Positions 44,434-51,371 of a DNA stretch of 64,000 nt are shown piece after piece. Below the pieces are notes generated by a model. The model had not been told where the DNA came from. It saw only the letters and a program-made list of their open reading frames with translations, and did not search any database. Made by a program: the position numbers and the translations under genes. Position 1 is the stretch's first letter. Each line of letters begins with the position of its first letter. The DNA comes from an uncultured Treponema sp. (GTDB lineage Bacteria; Spirochaetota; Spirochaetia; Treponematales; Treponemataceae): positions 186,001 through 250,000 of the forward strand of contig ONPD01000001.1 in NCBI GenBank assembly GCA_900319625.1, written 5' to 3'.

Positions 44434-45777
44434 ATGAAGCACACAAATACTGTCATGCTCGCCCTTTTCCTTTTTGCGCTTGCATCCTGCTCGAACGACA
44501 CATTGGATGTGGCACAGGAAGTGGAGAACTCAAAAAACTCAATCGCCGACCGTGCCGTGAGCCTTGAAGGAAAATCACTCTACGGCAGCTACATGAAAGC
44601 CCGCTTTGAAGGCTCGCACCGTGCGTACGTCACCATGTTCAACAGCCGCTTGAGTGAAGATGAAAACCTGTATACCTACAGCGCAACGCCCGCCACGCTC
44701 ACACTTCAAATGCAGAAAATCTGCGCCCCTGACGGAAGCGGTTTGCTTGTTACACAAGAAGGCTACATCGGTTATTGGAACTCGGAAAGCTTCAAGCAGT
44801 CATACATCACTGAGGGCATTAGCGATTATTACACCACAAAAACTACCACCATTACAGCAAGCGACGGCACGGTCTACACATACACGAACAAAACCTCCTG
44901 CAGCTCGTCGGGAATAAAGCGGACCACAAGCGGAACAAGCAAAGCAAGCGGCGGCACGGAATCACCGCTTTTCACTGACCTTGAGGGCTACACGGTAATC
45001 GAAAGCGATTACAGCTCAAGCGAATTCACCACGGTTGTAACTGTTACTGTGTACAAAGAAACTACGACCGACGGCACAACCACAACCGAAGCGGATTCTG
45101 CCTATGCACTTTCGCTTACCGGGGCGACGCTTTCCGAAGGCAGCATGGTCTATGGTGCAACCGACGTAACCACGACAGAACAGCTTGAACAGCTTACCGT
45201 CGCACAGACAGTGTTTGAACAACGCTATAATGAACTCTCTGCAAACGACTGGTACATGGTAAAGGCTGCCTTCAAGCCGTACTCATACACCTACGATACA
45301 AATGCCGCCATCACCGAAAGCTACATAAACGACGACGACAGCATCACGGAAGAAAGCGTTATCTATGACTATGTGCTTACCCAGCACTACACAAATTTTG
45401 AAACCGCTGTTTTCGTAAATCCGTTCGTCGCAACATCGGGCGCAATGGGTGCAGTCCTTTTCGGCTATGGCTATGATGGAAACCTTTATTTTAAATCTGA
45501 TGATGGAAATGAATACGAATGGCAATTGACTAGCGTTGATACTAAGAAAAATAAAATCACATTCCATGAGTTTATTTCAAGTGATGAAGACACAGATGAG
45601 AACAATATTGATGAAAGTGAGGAAGAGAGTATTGATGCGACCTACAAATTCATAGAAAATGGCGATAATTCTTCACTTACGCTTGTCTTTGAAACAAAAA
45701 ACGGTTCCATTTTAAGCGCTGAAACAATTGTCCTGAATTTTTATCCGATTGAAATTGGACTGACTGCGACGGAGTAA
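44434..45777 (+). CDS. Ser/Thr-rich lipoprotein, unknown function
   Basis: 447 residues. Lipoprotein signal ending LASC (Cys19); AAGGAGG ribosome site. The mature chain is very rich in Thr, Ser, Tyr and Glu with strand-like repeats ('TTTEADSAYALSLTGATLSEG'-like), suggesting an extended beta structure. An acidic insert (SSDEDTDENNIDESEEES) lies near residue 385. Base use is striking: up to about 45480 codons end in C or G, while the last ~300 bases are AT-rich like the neighbouring genes, pointing to a mosaic gene. No family recognised. It lies 12 bases after the helical lipoprotein gene and 10 bases before the outer-membrane protein gene. Confidence 0.6.
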   Translation: MKHTNTVMLALFLFALASCSNDTLDVAQEVENSKNSIADRAVSLEGKSLYGSYMKARFEGSHRAYVTMFNSRLSEDENLYTYSATPATLTLQMQKICAPDGSGLLVTQEGYIGYWNSESFKQSYITEGISDYYTTKTTTITASDGTVYTYTNKTSCSSSGIKRTTSGTSKASGGTESPLFTDLEGYTVIESDYSSSEFTTVVTVTVYKETTTDGTTTTEADSAYALSLTGATLSEGSMVYGATDVTTTEQLEQLTVAQTVFEQRYNELSANDWYMVKAAFKPYSYTYDTNAAITESYINDDDSITEESVIYDYVLTQHYTNFETAVFVNPFVATSGAMGAVLFGYGYDGNLYFKSDDGNEYEWQLTSVDTKKNKITFHEFISSDEDTDENNIDESEEESIDATYKFIENGDNSSLTLVFETKNGSILSAETIVLNFYPIEIGLTATE

Positions 45778-45787
45778 GGAGATTCAT

Positions 45788-46465
45788 ATGAAGAAAACAG
45801 CATTTATAGCTTTTGCCGCATTATTCATGTTTACGGCGGTTTTTGCGCAGGAAAACGAAACAAAAAAATGGACTAACAATGCAGGCCCGGGGCTTTCCGT
45901 ACCATTCAGTAAATACGATGCAGACGGCGGCAAAATTGACCAGACAGGCATTGCGGTAAGCCTGATGTATTTGGGCATGCATCAAAATGGATTTACAGTA
46001 AAAGCGACGGTAAATACAGGTATCTCCCTTACCAACAGCATTGCCTTTGCTGGCGATGACGGTATACGGGTAGGTTCATTTGCGGCTATTGAGCTTGGAG
46101 CCGGTTACAGTTTCATCCGCAATGAAAAATTTACGCTTTCTGTTCTTGGCATGCTGGGACTTGAAGCTGCCCGTTATGAAAGCGAGGCAAAGTCTTACAA
46201 ACACGAGGAACTAGGGGCTGTAGACCGCAGAATGTCTGCCACAATTGCTGCATTTACAGTGGGGGCGGATATTACGGCAAGTCTGTATATAAAGCCTCAC
46301 TTCGGCTTTTTCGGAAGTCTTTCTGCCCGTTACATGCCTCTTTCTGCCTTTGTAAGCAGCCTTTCCTATGTAAAGGACGACTTTACCCGCACGGAAAACT
46401 ACACAAAGGCAGGTCACGGTATATTCAGCCTGACACCTGCGGCCGGTGTAATCTGGCGCTGGTAA
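45788..46465 (+). CDS. Small outer-membrane beta-barrel-like protein
   Basis: 225 residues with a signal peptide (1-20, cleavage after VFA) and an AAGGAG ribosome site. The mature protein is a series of amphipathic strands with Gly/aromatic pattern ('GIAVSLMYLGMHQNGFTVKA', 'AIELGAGYSF', 'LSVLGMLGLEAARYE', 'FGFFGSLSARYMPL') and ends in Trp ('VIWRW'), as expected for an eight- to ten-stranded outer-membrane barrel. It is the last gene of the operon with two lipoproteins and could anchor or export them; that is inference from context. The convergent sulfhydrylase gene ends 14 bases away. Confidence 0.68.
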   Translation: MKKTAFIAFAALFMFTAVFAQENETKKWTNNAGPGLSVPFSKYDADGGKIDQTGIAVSLMYLGMHQNGFTVKATVNTGISLTNSIAFAGDDGIRVGSFAAIELGAGYSFIRNEKFTLSVLGMLGLEAARYESEAKSYKHEELGAVDRRMSATIAAFTVGADITASLYIKPHFGFFGSLSARYMPLSAFVSSLSYVKDDFTRTENYTKAGHGIFSLTPAAGVIWRW

Positions 46466-46478
46466 CAGGCTTTGTAAA

Positions 46479-47759
46479 TTAAATCTTTTCCAGAGCCTGT
46501 TTGAGGTCCGCAATTAAGTCAGCCTTGTCTTCCAATCCGCAGCTCATTCTTACAAGACCGGCCGGGATTCCTGCGGCTTCAAGCTGTTCGTCAGTCATCT
46601 GGCGGTGAGTTGAAGTTGCCGGGTTCAGGCAGCAGGTTCTTGCATCAGCAACGTGAGTTTCGATTGCGGCAAGCTTGAGGTTTTTCATAAACTTTTCTGC
46701 TGCGGCACGTCCGCCCTTTAATTCAAAACTTACTACACCACAGCCTCCGTTAGGAAGATACTTCTGGGCAAGCTTGTAATATTTGTTTGAAGGCAGTGTC
46801 GGGTAGCTTACGCTTGCAACCTGAGGCTGTTTTTCCAGGAATTCTGCAACTGCCTGTCCGTTTTCTACGTGGCGTGGCATGCGCACGTGAAGTGATTCAA
46901 GTCCAAGATTCAAAATGAAAGCATTCTGTGGTGACTGAATGCAGCCGAGGTCGCGCATAAGCTGGGCTGTTGCCTTTGTGATGAAGGCACCTGCCTGTCC
47001 GAACTTTTCTGCATAAGTAATTCCGTGGTAGCTTTCATCCGGTGTGCAGAGGCCCGGGAACTTGTCGGCATGAGCCATCCAGTCAAATTTTCCGCTGTCT
47101 ACGACACATCCGCCTACTGCAGCTCCGTGTCCGTCCATATATTTGGTTGTTGAGTGAGTTACGATATCAGCACCCCATTCAATAGGGCGGCAGTTTACAG
47201 GAGTAGGGAAGGTATTGTCTACGATAAGTGGAACGCCGTGTTCGTGGGCAACTTTGGCAAATTTTTCGATATCAAGTACGGTTAATGCCGGGTTTGCGAT
47301 TGTTTCGCCGAAAACTGCGCGGGTATTGCGCTGGAAAGCCTTGTTCAATTCTTCTTCGCTGGCATCCGGCGACACAAAAGTTGAATCAATTCCCATTTTT
47401 TTGAGGGTTACGGCAATCAGATTGAAGGTTCCGCCGTAAATCGAAGATGATGCTACGATGTGGCTTCCGGCTTCACAGATATTGAAAAGGGCAAAGAAGT
47501 TTGCAGCCTGTCCGCTGGAAGTAAGCATTGCGGCAGCGCCCCCTTCCAGAGCGGCAATTTTTGCTGCCACATAATCATTTGTCGGATTCTGAAGGCGTGA
47601 ATAAAAATATCCGCTTGCTTCAAGGTCAAAAAGTTTTCCCATGTCTTCGCTGGTGTCGTACTTAAAAGTTGTGCTCTGAACGATAGGAATCTGGCGCGGT
47701 TCGCCGTTTTTAGGTGTATAACCTGCCTGAACGCATTTTGTGTTGATAGACTGTTCCAT
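46479..47759 (-). CDS. metY: O-acetylhomoserine sulfhydrylase (PLP-dependent)
   Basis: 426 residues. Cytosolic Cys/Met-metabolism PLP enzyme that makes homocysteine from O-acetylhomoserine and sulfide. The schiff-base lysine is Lys206 in 'THSTTKYMDGHG'. Other blocks are 'YFYSRLQNPTNDYVAAKIAALEGG' early on, 'SSGQAANFF', 'LIVDNTFPTP' and 'LSCGLED'-like 'RMSCGLEDKADL'. The length, 40-50 residues above cystathionine gamma-synthase, with the 'GGCVVDSGKFDW' insert, favours MetY over MetB. GAGG precedes ATG 47759. It would feed methionine and, through MetK, SAM production. Confidence 0.92.
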   Translation of the reverse strand: MEQSINTKCVQAGYTPKNGEPRQIPIVQSTTFKYDTSEDMGKLFDLEASGYFYSRLQNPTNDYVAAKIAALEGGAAAMLTSSGQAANFFALFNICEAGSHIVASSSIYGGTFNLIAVTLKKMGIDSTFVSPDASEEELNKAFQRNTRAVFGETIANPALTVLDIEKFAKVAHEHGVPLIVDNTFPTPVNCRPIEWGADIVTHSTTKYMDGHGAAVGGCVVDSGKFDWMAHADKFPGLCTPDESYHGITYAEKFGQAGAFITKATAQLMRDLGCIQSPQNAFILNLGLESLHVRMPRHVENGQAVAEFLEKQPQVASVSYPTLPSNKYYKLAQKYLPNGGCGVVSFELKGGRAAAEKFMKNLKLAAIETHVADARTCCLNPATSTHRQMTDEQLEAAGIPAGLVRMSCGLEDKADLIADLKQALEKI

Positions 47760-47810
47760 TAAATTGCCTCGTTTTCTTTAATTATATTAAAGTATTTTAG
47801 CATACTTGCA

Positions 47811-47834
47811 TTAGGAGGGGGAAGTCTCCCCTGC
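47811..47834. repeat. Left copy of a palindromic repeat (inverted relative to 49464-49489)
   Basis: TTAGGAGGGGGAAGTCTCCC (first 20 of 24 bases) is, apart from one extra base in each of two G runs, the reverse complement of 49464-49489. The unit is itself hairpin-forming (GGGGA/TCCCC). The two copies bracket the FadL-like gene. Confidence 0.75.
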
Positions 47835-47855
47835 CGAAAATAGAAGAAGCGTTAA

Positions 47856-47923
47856 AAACGACAGTCCATCGTGACTGTCGTTTAGCTTCATCGATAAAAA
47901 TGGCTCGGCAAGCTATGCTTGCC
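47856..47923. repeat. Two strong hairpins upstream of the FadL-like gene
   Basis: AAACGACAGTC (47856-47866) pairs perfectly with GACTGTCGTTT (47873-47883), loop six. GGCAAGC (47907-47913) pairs with GCTTGCC (47917-47923), loop three. Neither is followed by a good T tract, so they look like part of a mobile or REP-like intergenic element rather than terminators. They form one block with the 47811 repeat. Confidence 0.6.
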
Positions 47924-47938
47924 GTCGCGCTCGACTGC

Positions 47939-48003
47939 TTGACTTTATTCTGACATATTTGATATATTTTGTCATAATGACAATAAGACAATAAATGTCA
48001 GAA
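47939..48003 (+). promoter_or_regulatory. Promoter of the FadL-like gene with nested palindromes
   Basis: TTGACT (47939-47944), 18 bases, TATATT (47963-47968); an overlapping alternative is CTGACA (47950-47955), 17 bases, CATAAT (47973-47978). A perfect odd palindrome TTGTCATAATGACAA covers 47969-47983 at the likely start point. TTCTGACAT (47948-47956) and ATGTCAGAA (47995-48003) form an outer inverted repeat. TGTCA/TGACA occurs four times, suggesting a regulator binding cooperatively. Confidence 0.55.
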
Positions 48004-48038
48004 TAACAAGCTATTTATATCTGAAAAAAGGGAAAACT

Positions 48039-49403
48039 ATGAAAAAATCAATTGCATTATTATTTGCCGGTGCACTTGTTACCGGATTCGCTTTTGCAGG
48101 CGGAATTGAAAACAAAACTAACATGAGTACAGGCTACCTTCGTAACCCAAGCCGCAACGTTGAGGCTGCCCGCCCGGAAGCTTCCTTTTACAACATTGCC
48201 GGAACAGGCTTTATGGAAAACGGACTACACATTGAAGTTGGTAACCAGTTTATCATTAAAGAGTATGCAAATACTCTGGCAACAAAAGCCGGAACTATTC
48301 CGTCCGGTACAAAATACAACGATGAAACCTTTGTCTGGTTTTATCCTAACATCGACATCGTTTACAAAATGAATAACTGGGCTTTCTTCGGAAACTTTGG
48401 TATTTATGCCGGCGGCGGAAAGCTTGAATATTCAGAAGGAACAAGCGTAACAGCACTGGCTTTCCTGGGAAAGGCTCTTACTTATTCTGAAAGTGCAAAA
48501 ATGGCAGAGGCAGCCGCAACAAAATATGCAGGTGATACAGCAAAAGCAGCAGAATATGGCAAAAAGGCTCAGGCAGCCGGAAATGCAGCAAAAAATCTTC
48601 TTGGTGCTGCTTCAAACCACTCCCTCACAATTAACTCAATCACATACGGTGAACAAATTGGCGTAGCTTACAATCTTTTTGATATCGTTTCACTTTCAGC
48701 AGCCATCCGCTTTTTGCAGGGTGACCAGAAGCTTACTCTGGAAAGTGCTTATTTCAATGCTATTTCTGGTCAGGGAAACGAAGTCGGCTGTAAATCCTTT
48801 GCCTTTGGTGTAAGCCCGGTTTTCGGTGCTCACGTACGTCTTTTTGAAAAACTTGATATCGCTGCCCAGCTTCAGGTAAAAACTGTAATGAAGTATGAAG
48901 TAAAAGAAGTTACAGGTTCTACTCTTGCAGCAGGTATTGGCGTAACAGACGGAAAAACTTTCCACTCAGATCTTCCTACAGCCCTGAACCTTGGCGTAGG
49001 CTACCGCGTAATCGATCCTCTTTATGTAAGCACAAGCTTTAACTACTATTTCAATAAATCAGCTGACTGCGACACAGTAATCGGAACAAGCTCTTATGAC
49101 GATTCCTTTGAAATTGCGGCAGGTGCTGATTACACAATCAATGACTTTGTTCTTGTAAGTGCCGGTCTTGCTTACGGTAAGCAGGGAACAAAAAGCTCGG
49201 CAAACAACGTATTCAACCCGATTCTGGACAGCTTCCAGATTGGTTTTGGTGCAGAAATTAAACCAATTAAGATTCTTACAATCACTGCCGGCGGAACCTG
49301 GGTTAAGTATTTTGATACAACTTATACAAAATCAGGATATGACATCGACTTAAGCAAAAAATTGTTCATGTTCTCGTTAGGAGCAACTCTTAAATTGTTC
49401 TAA
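48039..49403 (+). CDS. FadL/OmpP1-like outer-membrane protein
   Basis: 454 residues with a signal peptide (1-20, cleavage at AFA-GG) and an AAGGGA site. The mature N-terminus 'NPSRNVEAARPEASFYNIAGTGFMENGL' pattern matches the hatch start of FadL/OmpP1 (PF03349-like) transporters, which let hydrophobic or small organic molecules cross the outer membrane. Many transmembrane strands follow and the protein ends in Phe (LKLF). An Ala/Lys-rich helical insert (~140-190, 'EAAATKYAGDTAKAAEYGKK') is unlike E. coli FadL but has counterparts in spirochaete members. Two operator-like palindromes precede it and inverted repeats flank it, so it may be a regulated or mobile unit. Confidence 0.8.
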   Translation: MKKSIALLFAGALVTGFAFAGGIENKTNMSTGYLRNPSRNVEAARPEASFYNIAGTGFMENGLHIEVGNQFIIKEYANTLATKAGTIPSGTKYNDETFVWFYPNIDIVYKMNNWAFFGNFGIYAGGGKLEYSEGTSVTALAFLGKALTYSESAKMAEAAATKYAGDTAKAAEYGKKAQAAGNAAKNLLGAASNHSLTINSITYGEQIGVAYNLFDIVSLSAAIRFLQGDQKLTLESAYFNAISGQGNEVGCKSFAFGVSPVFGAHVRLFEKLDIAAQLQVKTVMKYEVKEVTGSTLAAGIGVTDGKTFHSDLPTALNLGVGYRVIDPLYVSTSFNYYFNKSADCDTVIGTSSYDDSFEIAAGADYTINDFVLVSAGLAYGKQGTKSSANNVFNPILDSFQIGFGAEIKPIKILTITAGGTWVKYFDTTYTKSGYDIDLSKKLFMFSLGATLKLF

Positions 49404-49415
49404 ATTTGGGGGCGT

Positions 49416-49489
49416 TGCGGGGGCTTCCCCCGCAGAGAGGGTAGCGCACAACGAAGTGTGCGCGCAGGGGGAGACTTCCCCCCTCCTAA
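49416..49489. repeat. GC-rich multi-hairpin repeat downstream of the FadL-like gene
   Basis: Three consecutive stems: TGCGGGGG/CCCCCGCA (49416-49434, loop 3), GCGCACA/TGTGCGC (49444-49463, loop 6) and GGGGGA/TCCCCC (49467-49482, loop 4). Bases 49464-49489 are the inverted copy of 47811-47834. The block covers the stop codon (49486-49488) of the LUD gene on the other strand. It may also stop transcription from the FadL-like gene, although there is no T tract. Confidence 0.7.
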
Positions 49490-50142
49490 TATCCTAACTC
49501 TTCCCCAACCAAAATTACTTTGATGCGGCCGGGTACGCGGCTCATTCTGGTTACTACGAACTGGCAGCAGATTGAGTCGCCGAAGCATTCGCCGCATTTG
49601 CCTGTTACGGCGCAAGGAGTCTTGCAGTCAAGGCGGATGCAGTTTGGCGGTGTGGCTGTGTTGCGAACGCGGCGCAGGCCGTCATCCACATTTGTAACAA
49701 CCTTATTCATTCCCGCAATTACGATAACGCTTTCAGGACCGTAAATCAAAAAGCTTACCCGGTTTCCGCGGCCGTCAATATTTATAAGTTCGCCGTCCAG
49801 TGTAATGGCATTTGTGCTCATCAAAAAGGCGTCGGCATTTACAGTTTTTGCCTTGAGCTCTTTTATTTCTTCTGCTGTTTTGTAATCTTCGCGGACAATC
49901 AGTTCGTGACCGGCTGCTTTTACAGCGTCCTTAAATCCGTTTTCGTCCAGAGTCATCGATCCGCCGTAAGCAACTGATTTCTTTTCTGACTGGCCTTCCT
50001 CTGTGTGTGCCAGAAGTTCGCAAAGCTTCTTTTTTGCTTCTTTGACATTTGCACAGTAAAAACCTTCCATCTTGCGTTTGCTGAGATTTTTGATAATCCC
50101 GGCAGCCTGAACCTCATAAAACTTTTCTTTTGGACTTGCCAT
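49486..50142 (-). CDS. LUD-domain (LutC/DUF162-like) protein
   Basis: 218 residues, cytosolic. Matches the stand-alone LUD family related to lactate-utilisation LutB/LutC and YkgG: 'AYGGSMTLDENGFKDAV', 'DAFLMSTNAITLDGELINIDGRGNRV', 'VIVIAGMNKVV' and 'RVRNTATPPNCIRL' are typical. A Cys cluster (CKTPCAVTGKCGECFGDSICC) is seen at ~172-194 and may bind metal. Stand-alone members are of uncertain function; lactate oxidation needs LutA/LutB, which are not nearby. AGGGG precedes ATG 50142. Its stop codon lies inside the palindromic repeat, so the extreme C-terminus may have been altered by that element. Confidence 0.85.
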   Translation of the reverse strand: MASPKEKFYEVQAAGIIKNLSKRKMEGFYCANVKEAKKKLCELLAHTEEGQSEKKSVAYGGSMTLDENGFKDAVKAAGHELIVREDYKTAEEIKELKAKTVNADAFLMSTNAITLDGELINIDGRGNRVSFLIYGPESVIVIAGMNKVVTNVDDGLRRVRNTATPPNCIRLDCKTPCAVTGKCGECFGDSICCQFVVTRMSRVPGRIKVILVGEELGY

Positions 50143-50276
50143 AAAATGCCCCTATAAAAACTAAAAATATGCGTATATAAATATAGCATTAAAGCGGCTG
50201 GCGTGCGAGAAATTTCTGTTTTAGTCCCGGCATTTTTTCAAATGTCAAAAATTCAGCCGGATTTCGAAAAAAAAAC

Positions 50277-50326
50277 TTGACAGACAAAATGTAAGCGTTT
50301 ACATTTTAACTATGAAAGCGCTTACA
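50277..50326 (+). promoter_or_regulatory. LacI-gene promoter with two LacI-family operators
   Basis: TTGACA (50277-50282), 17 bases, TACATT (50300-50305). TGTAAGCGTTTACA (50290-50303) fits the LacI-family TGnAAnCGnTTnCA consensus and lies over the spacer and -10. TGAAAGCGCTTACA (50313-50326) also fits and starts at the second base of the ATG. The regulator very probably represses its own promoter and thereby the sucrose operon behind it. Confidence 0.85.
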
Positions 50327-51322
50327 CAAATAACTACAATGCAGGAACTGGCTGATGCTGCGGGAGTTTCTCTTGCCACAGTATCAAGGGTATTAAACGG
50401 AAGCGATAAGGTTTCTGAAAAAACGAAGGAAAGTGTCATGGAGTTGGTTCGCCAATCCGGCTTTTTCCCGAATGAAACTGCGAGAACCATGGCCGCAGGA
50501 AAATCCAGACTTATTGCCGTAATTCTTCCGGATGTAGAAAACCCTTACTTTTCACGACTTCTTTCAGAAATCGAAAATCAGTGTGTAGGTCATGGCTATT
50601 CAATGATTTTCTTTAACTCCAAGGGTGACAGTGAAAAGGAAAAGGACATTGTAAACAAAATGATGGCACGTCAGGCAGACGGAATGTTTATTGCCATGAC
50701 AAAGTATAAGTCAGAATCAATTCCGGTTCTAACACAGGCGACCTTCCCGGTTGTTGTAATGAGCCAGAATATTGAAGGCTTGAACTCTGTCTGCATTGAT
50801 CATCAGGAAGGTGGTGCTCTGGCTGCAAGGCATTTACTTGAAAATAACTGTGAGTCATTTTTCTTTTTCGGCCGAAAAGATGATGATAAATTTACAGGAT
50901 TTCGAAAGGAACTGCTGGAAAAGGGAATTGCGGAGGAAAAAATTCAGACCTTTGGTGACAACGACTGGTATTCTACAAATTTTGATGAAGCCTCAGGTCA
51001 GATGGATTATTTTATGCAGGAAAAGCTTTCTGACCGGAAAACCGGTCTTTTCTGTGTAAATGACCTTTTTGCGGTTCGTGCAATCAGAGCTGCCCACAGA
51101 AACAATGTCAAAATTCCAGACATGCTTAGTCTAGTAGGCTTTGACAATACAATGATATGCGACATGGCTTATCCGACTCTGACTTCAATCAGTCAGCCGC
51201 TGGAAGAAATAGCCGCCGAAAGCTTTAATCTTTTGTGCCGCAAAATAAAAGAAGGGAAGAATGGGGAAAAATGTCCGCAAAGCATTATCTTCCATCCGTC
51301 TCTTGTAAAAAGGGAATCCTAA
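50312..51322 (+). CDS. LacI-family transcriptional regulator of the sucrose/fructan operon
   Basis: 336 residues from ATG 50312. The helix-turn-helix (~8-30) reads 'TMQELADAAGVSLATVSRVL', followed by the hinge and a sugar-sensing periplasmic-binding-protein fold ('LIAVILPDVENPYFSRLLSEIE', 'GLFCVNDLFAVRAIRAA', 'LSLVGFDNTMICDMAYPTLTSI'). An alternative start is ATG 50339, but that would cut the HTH. There is no ribosome site; the -10 ends six bases before ATG 50312. Its operators overlap the promoter and the start codon. It heads the operon with binding protein, permeases, GH32 and fructokinase. The inducer is probably a sucrose/fructose derivative, by context. Confidence 0.92.
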   Translation: MKALTQITTMQELADAAGVSLATVSRVLNGSDKVSEKTKESVMELVRQSGFFPNETARTMAAGKSRLIAVILPDVENPYFSRLLSEIENQCVGHGYSMIFFNSKGDSEKEKDIVNKMMARQADGMFIAMTKYKSESIPVLTQATFPVVVMSQNIEGLNSVCIDHQEGGALAARHLLENNCESFFFFGRKDDDKFTGFRKELLEKGIAEEKIQTFGDNDWYSTNFDEASGQMDYFMQEKLSDRKTGLFCVNDLFAVRAIRAAHRNNVKIPDMLSLVGFDNTMICDMAYPTLTSISQPLEEIAAESFNLLCRKIKEGKNGEKCPQSIIFHPSLVKRES

Positions 51323-51371
51323 GGCTTAGCTGGCTTCCTTTTATTATGAAAAGTAAATTATGGAGAATTTT

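Noticed and set aside
47811..49489. Insertion sequence or composite transposon around the FadL-like gene
   Set aside because: No transposase gene and no target-site duplication could be identified; only short inverted palindromic units are present.
49400..49615. Minus-strand ORF with a Pro/Arg-rich translation
   Set aside because: It is made of the palindromic repeat and the antisense-frame end of the LUD gene; the peptide simply reflects GC-rich hairpins.
51360..51371. ATG 51360 as start of the sugar-binding lipoprotein
   Set aside because: It contains the GGAG ribosome site of ATG 51372, which gives a normal Lys-rich lipoprotein signal.
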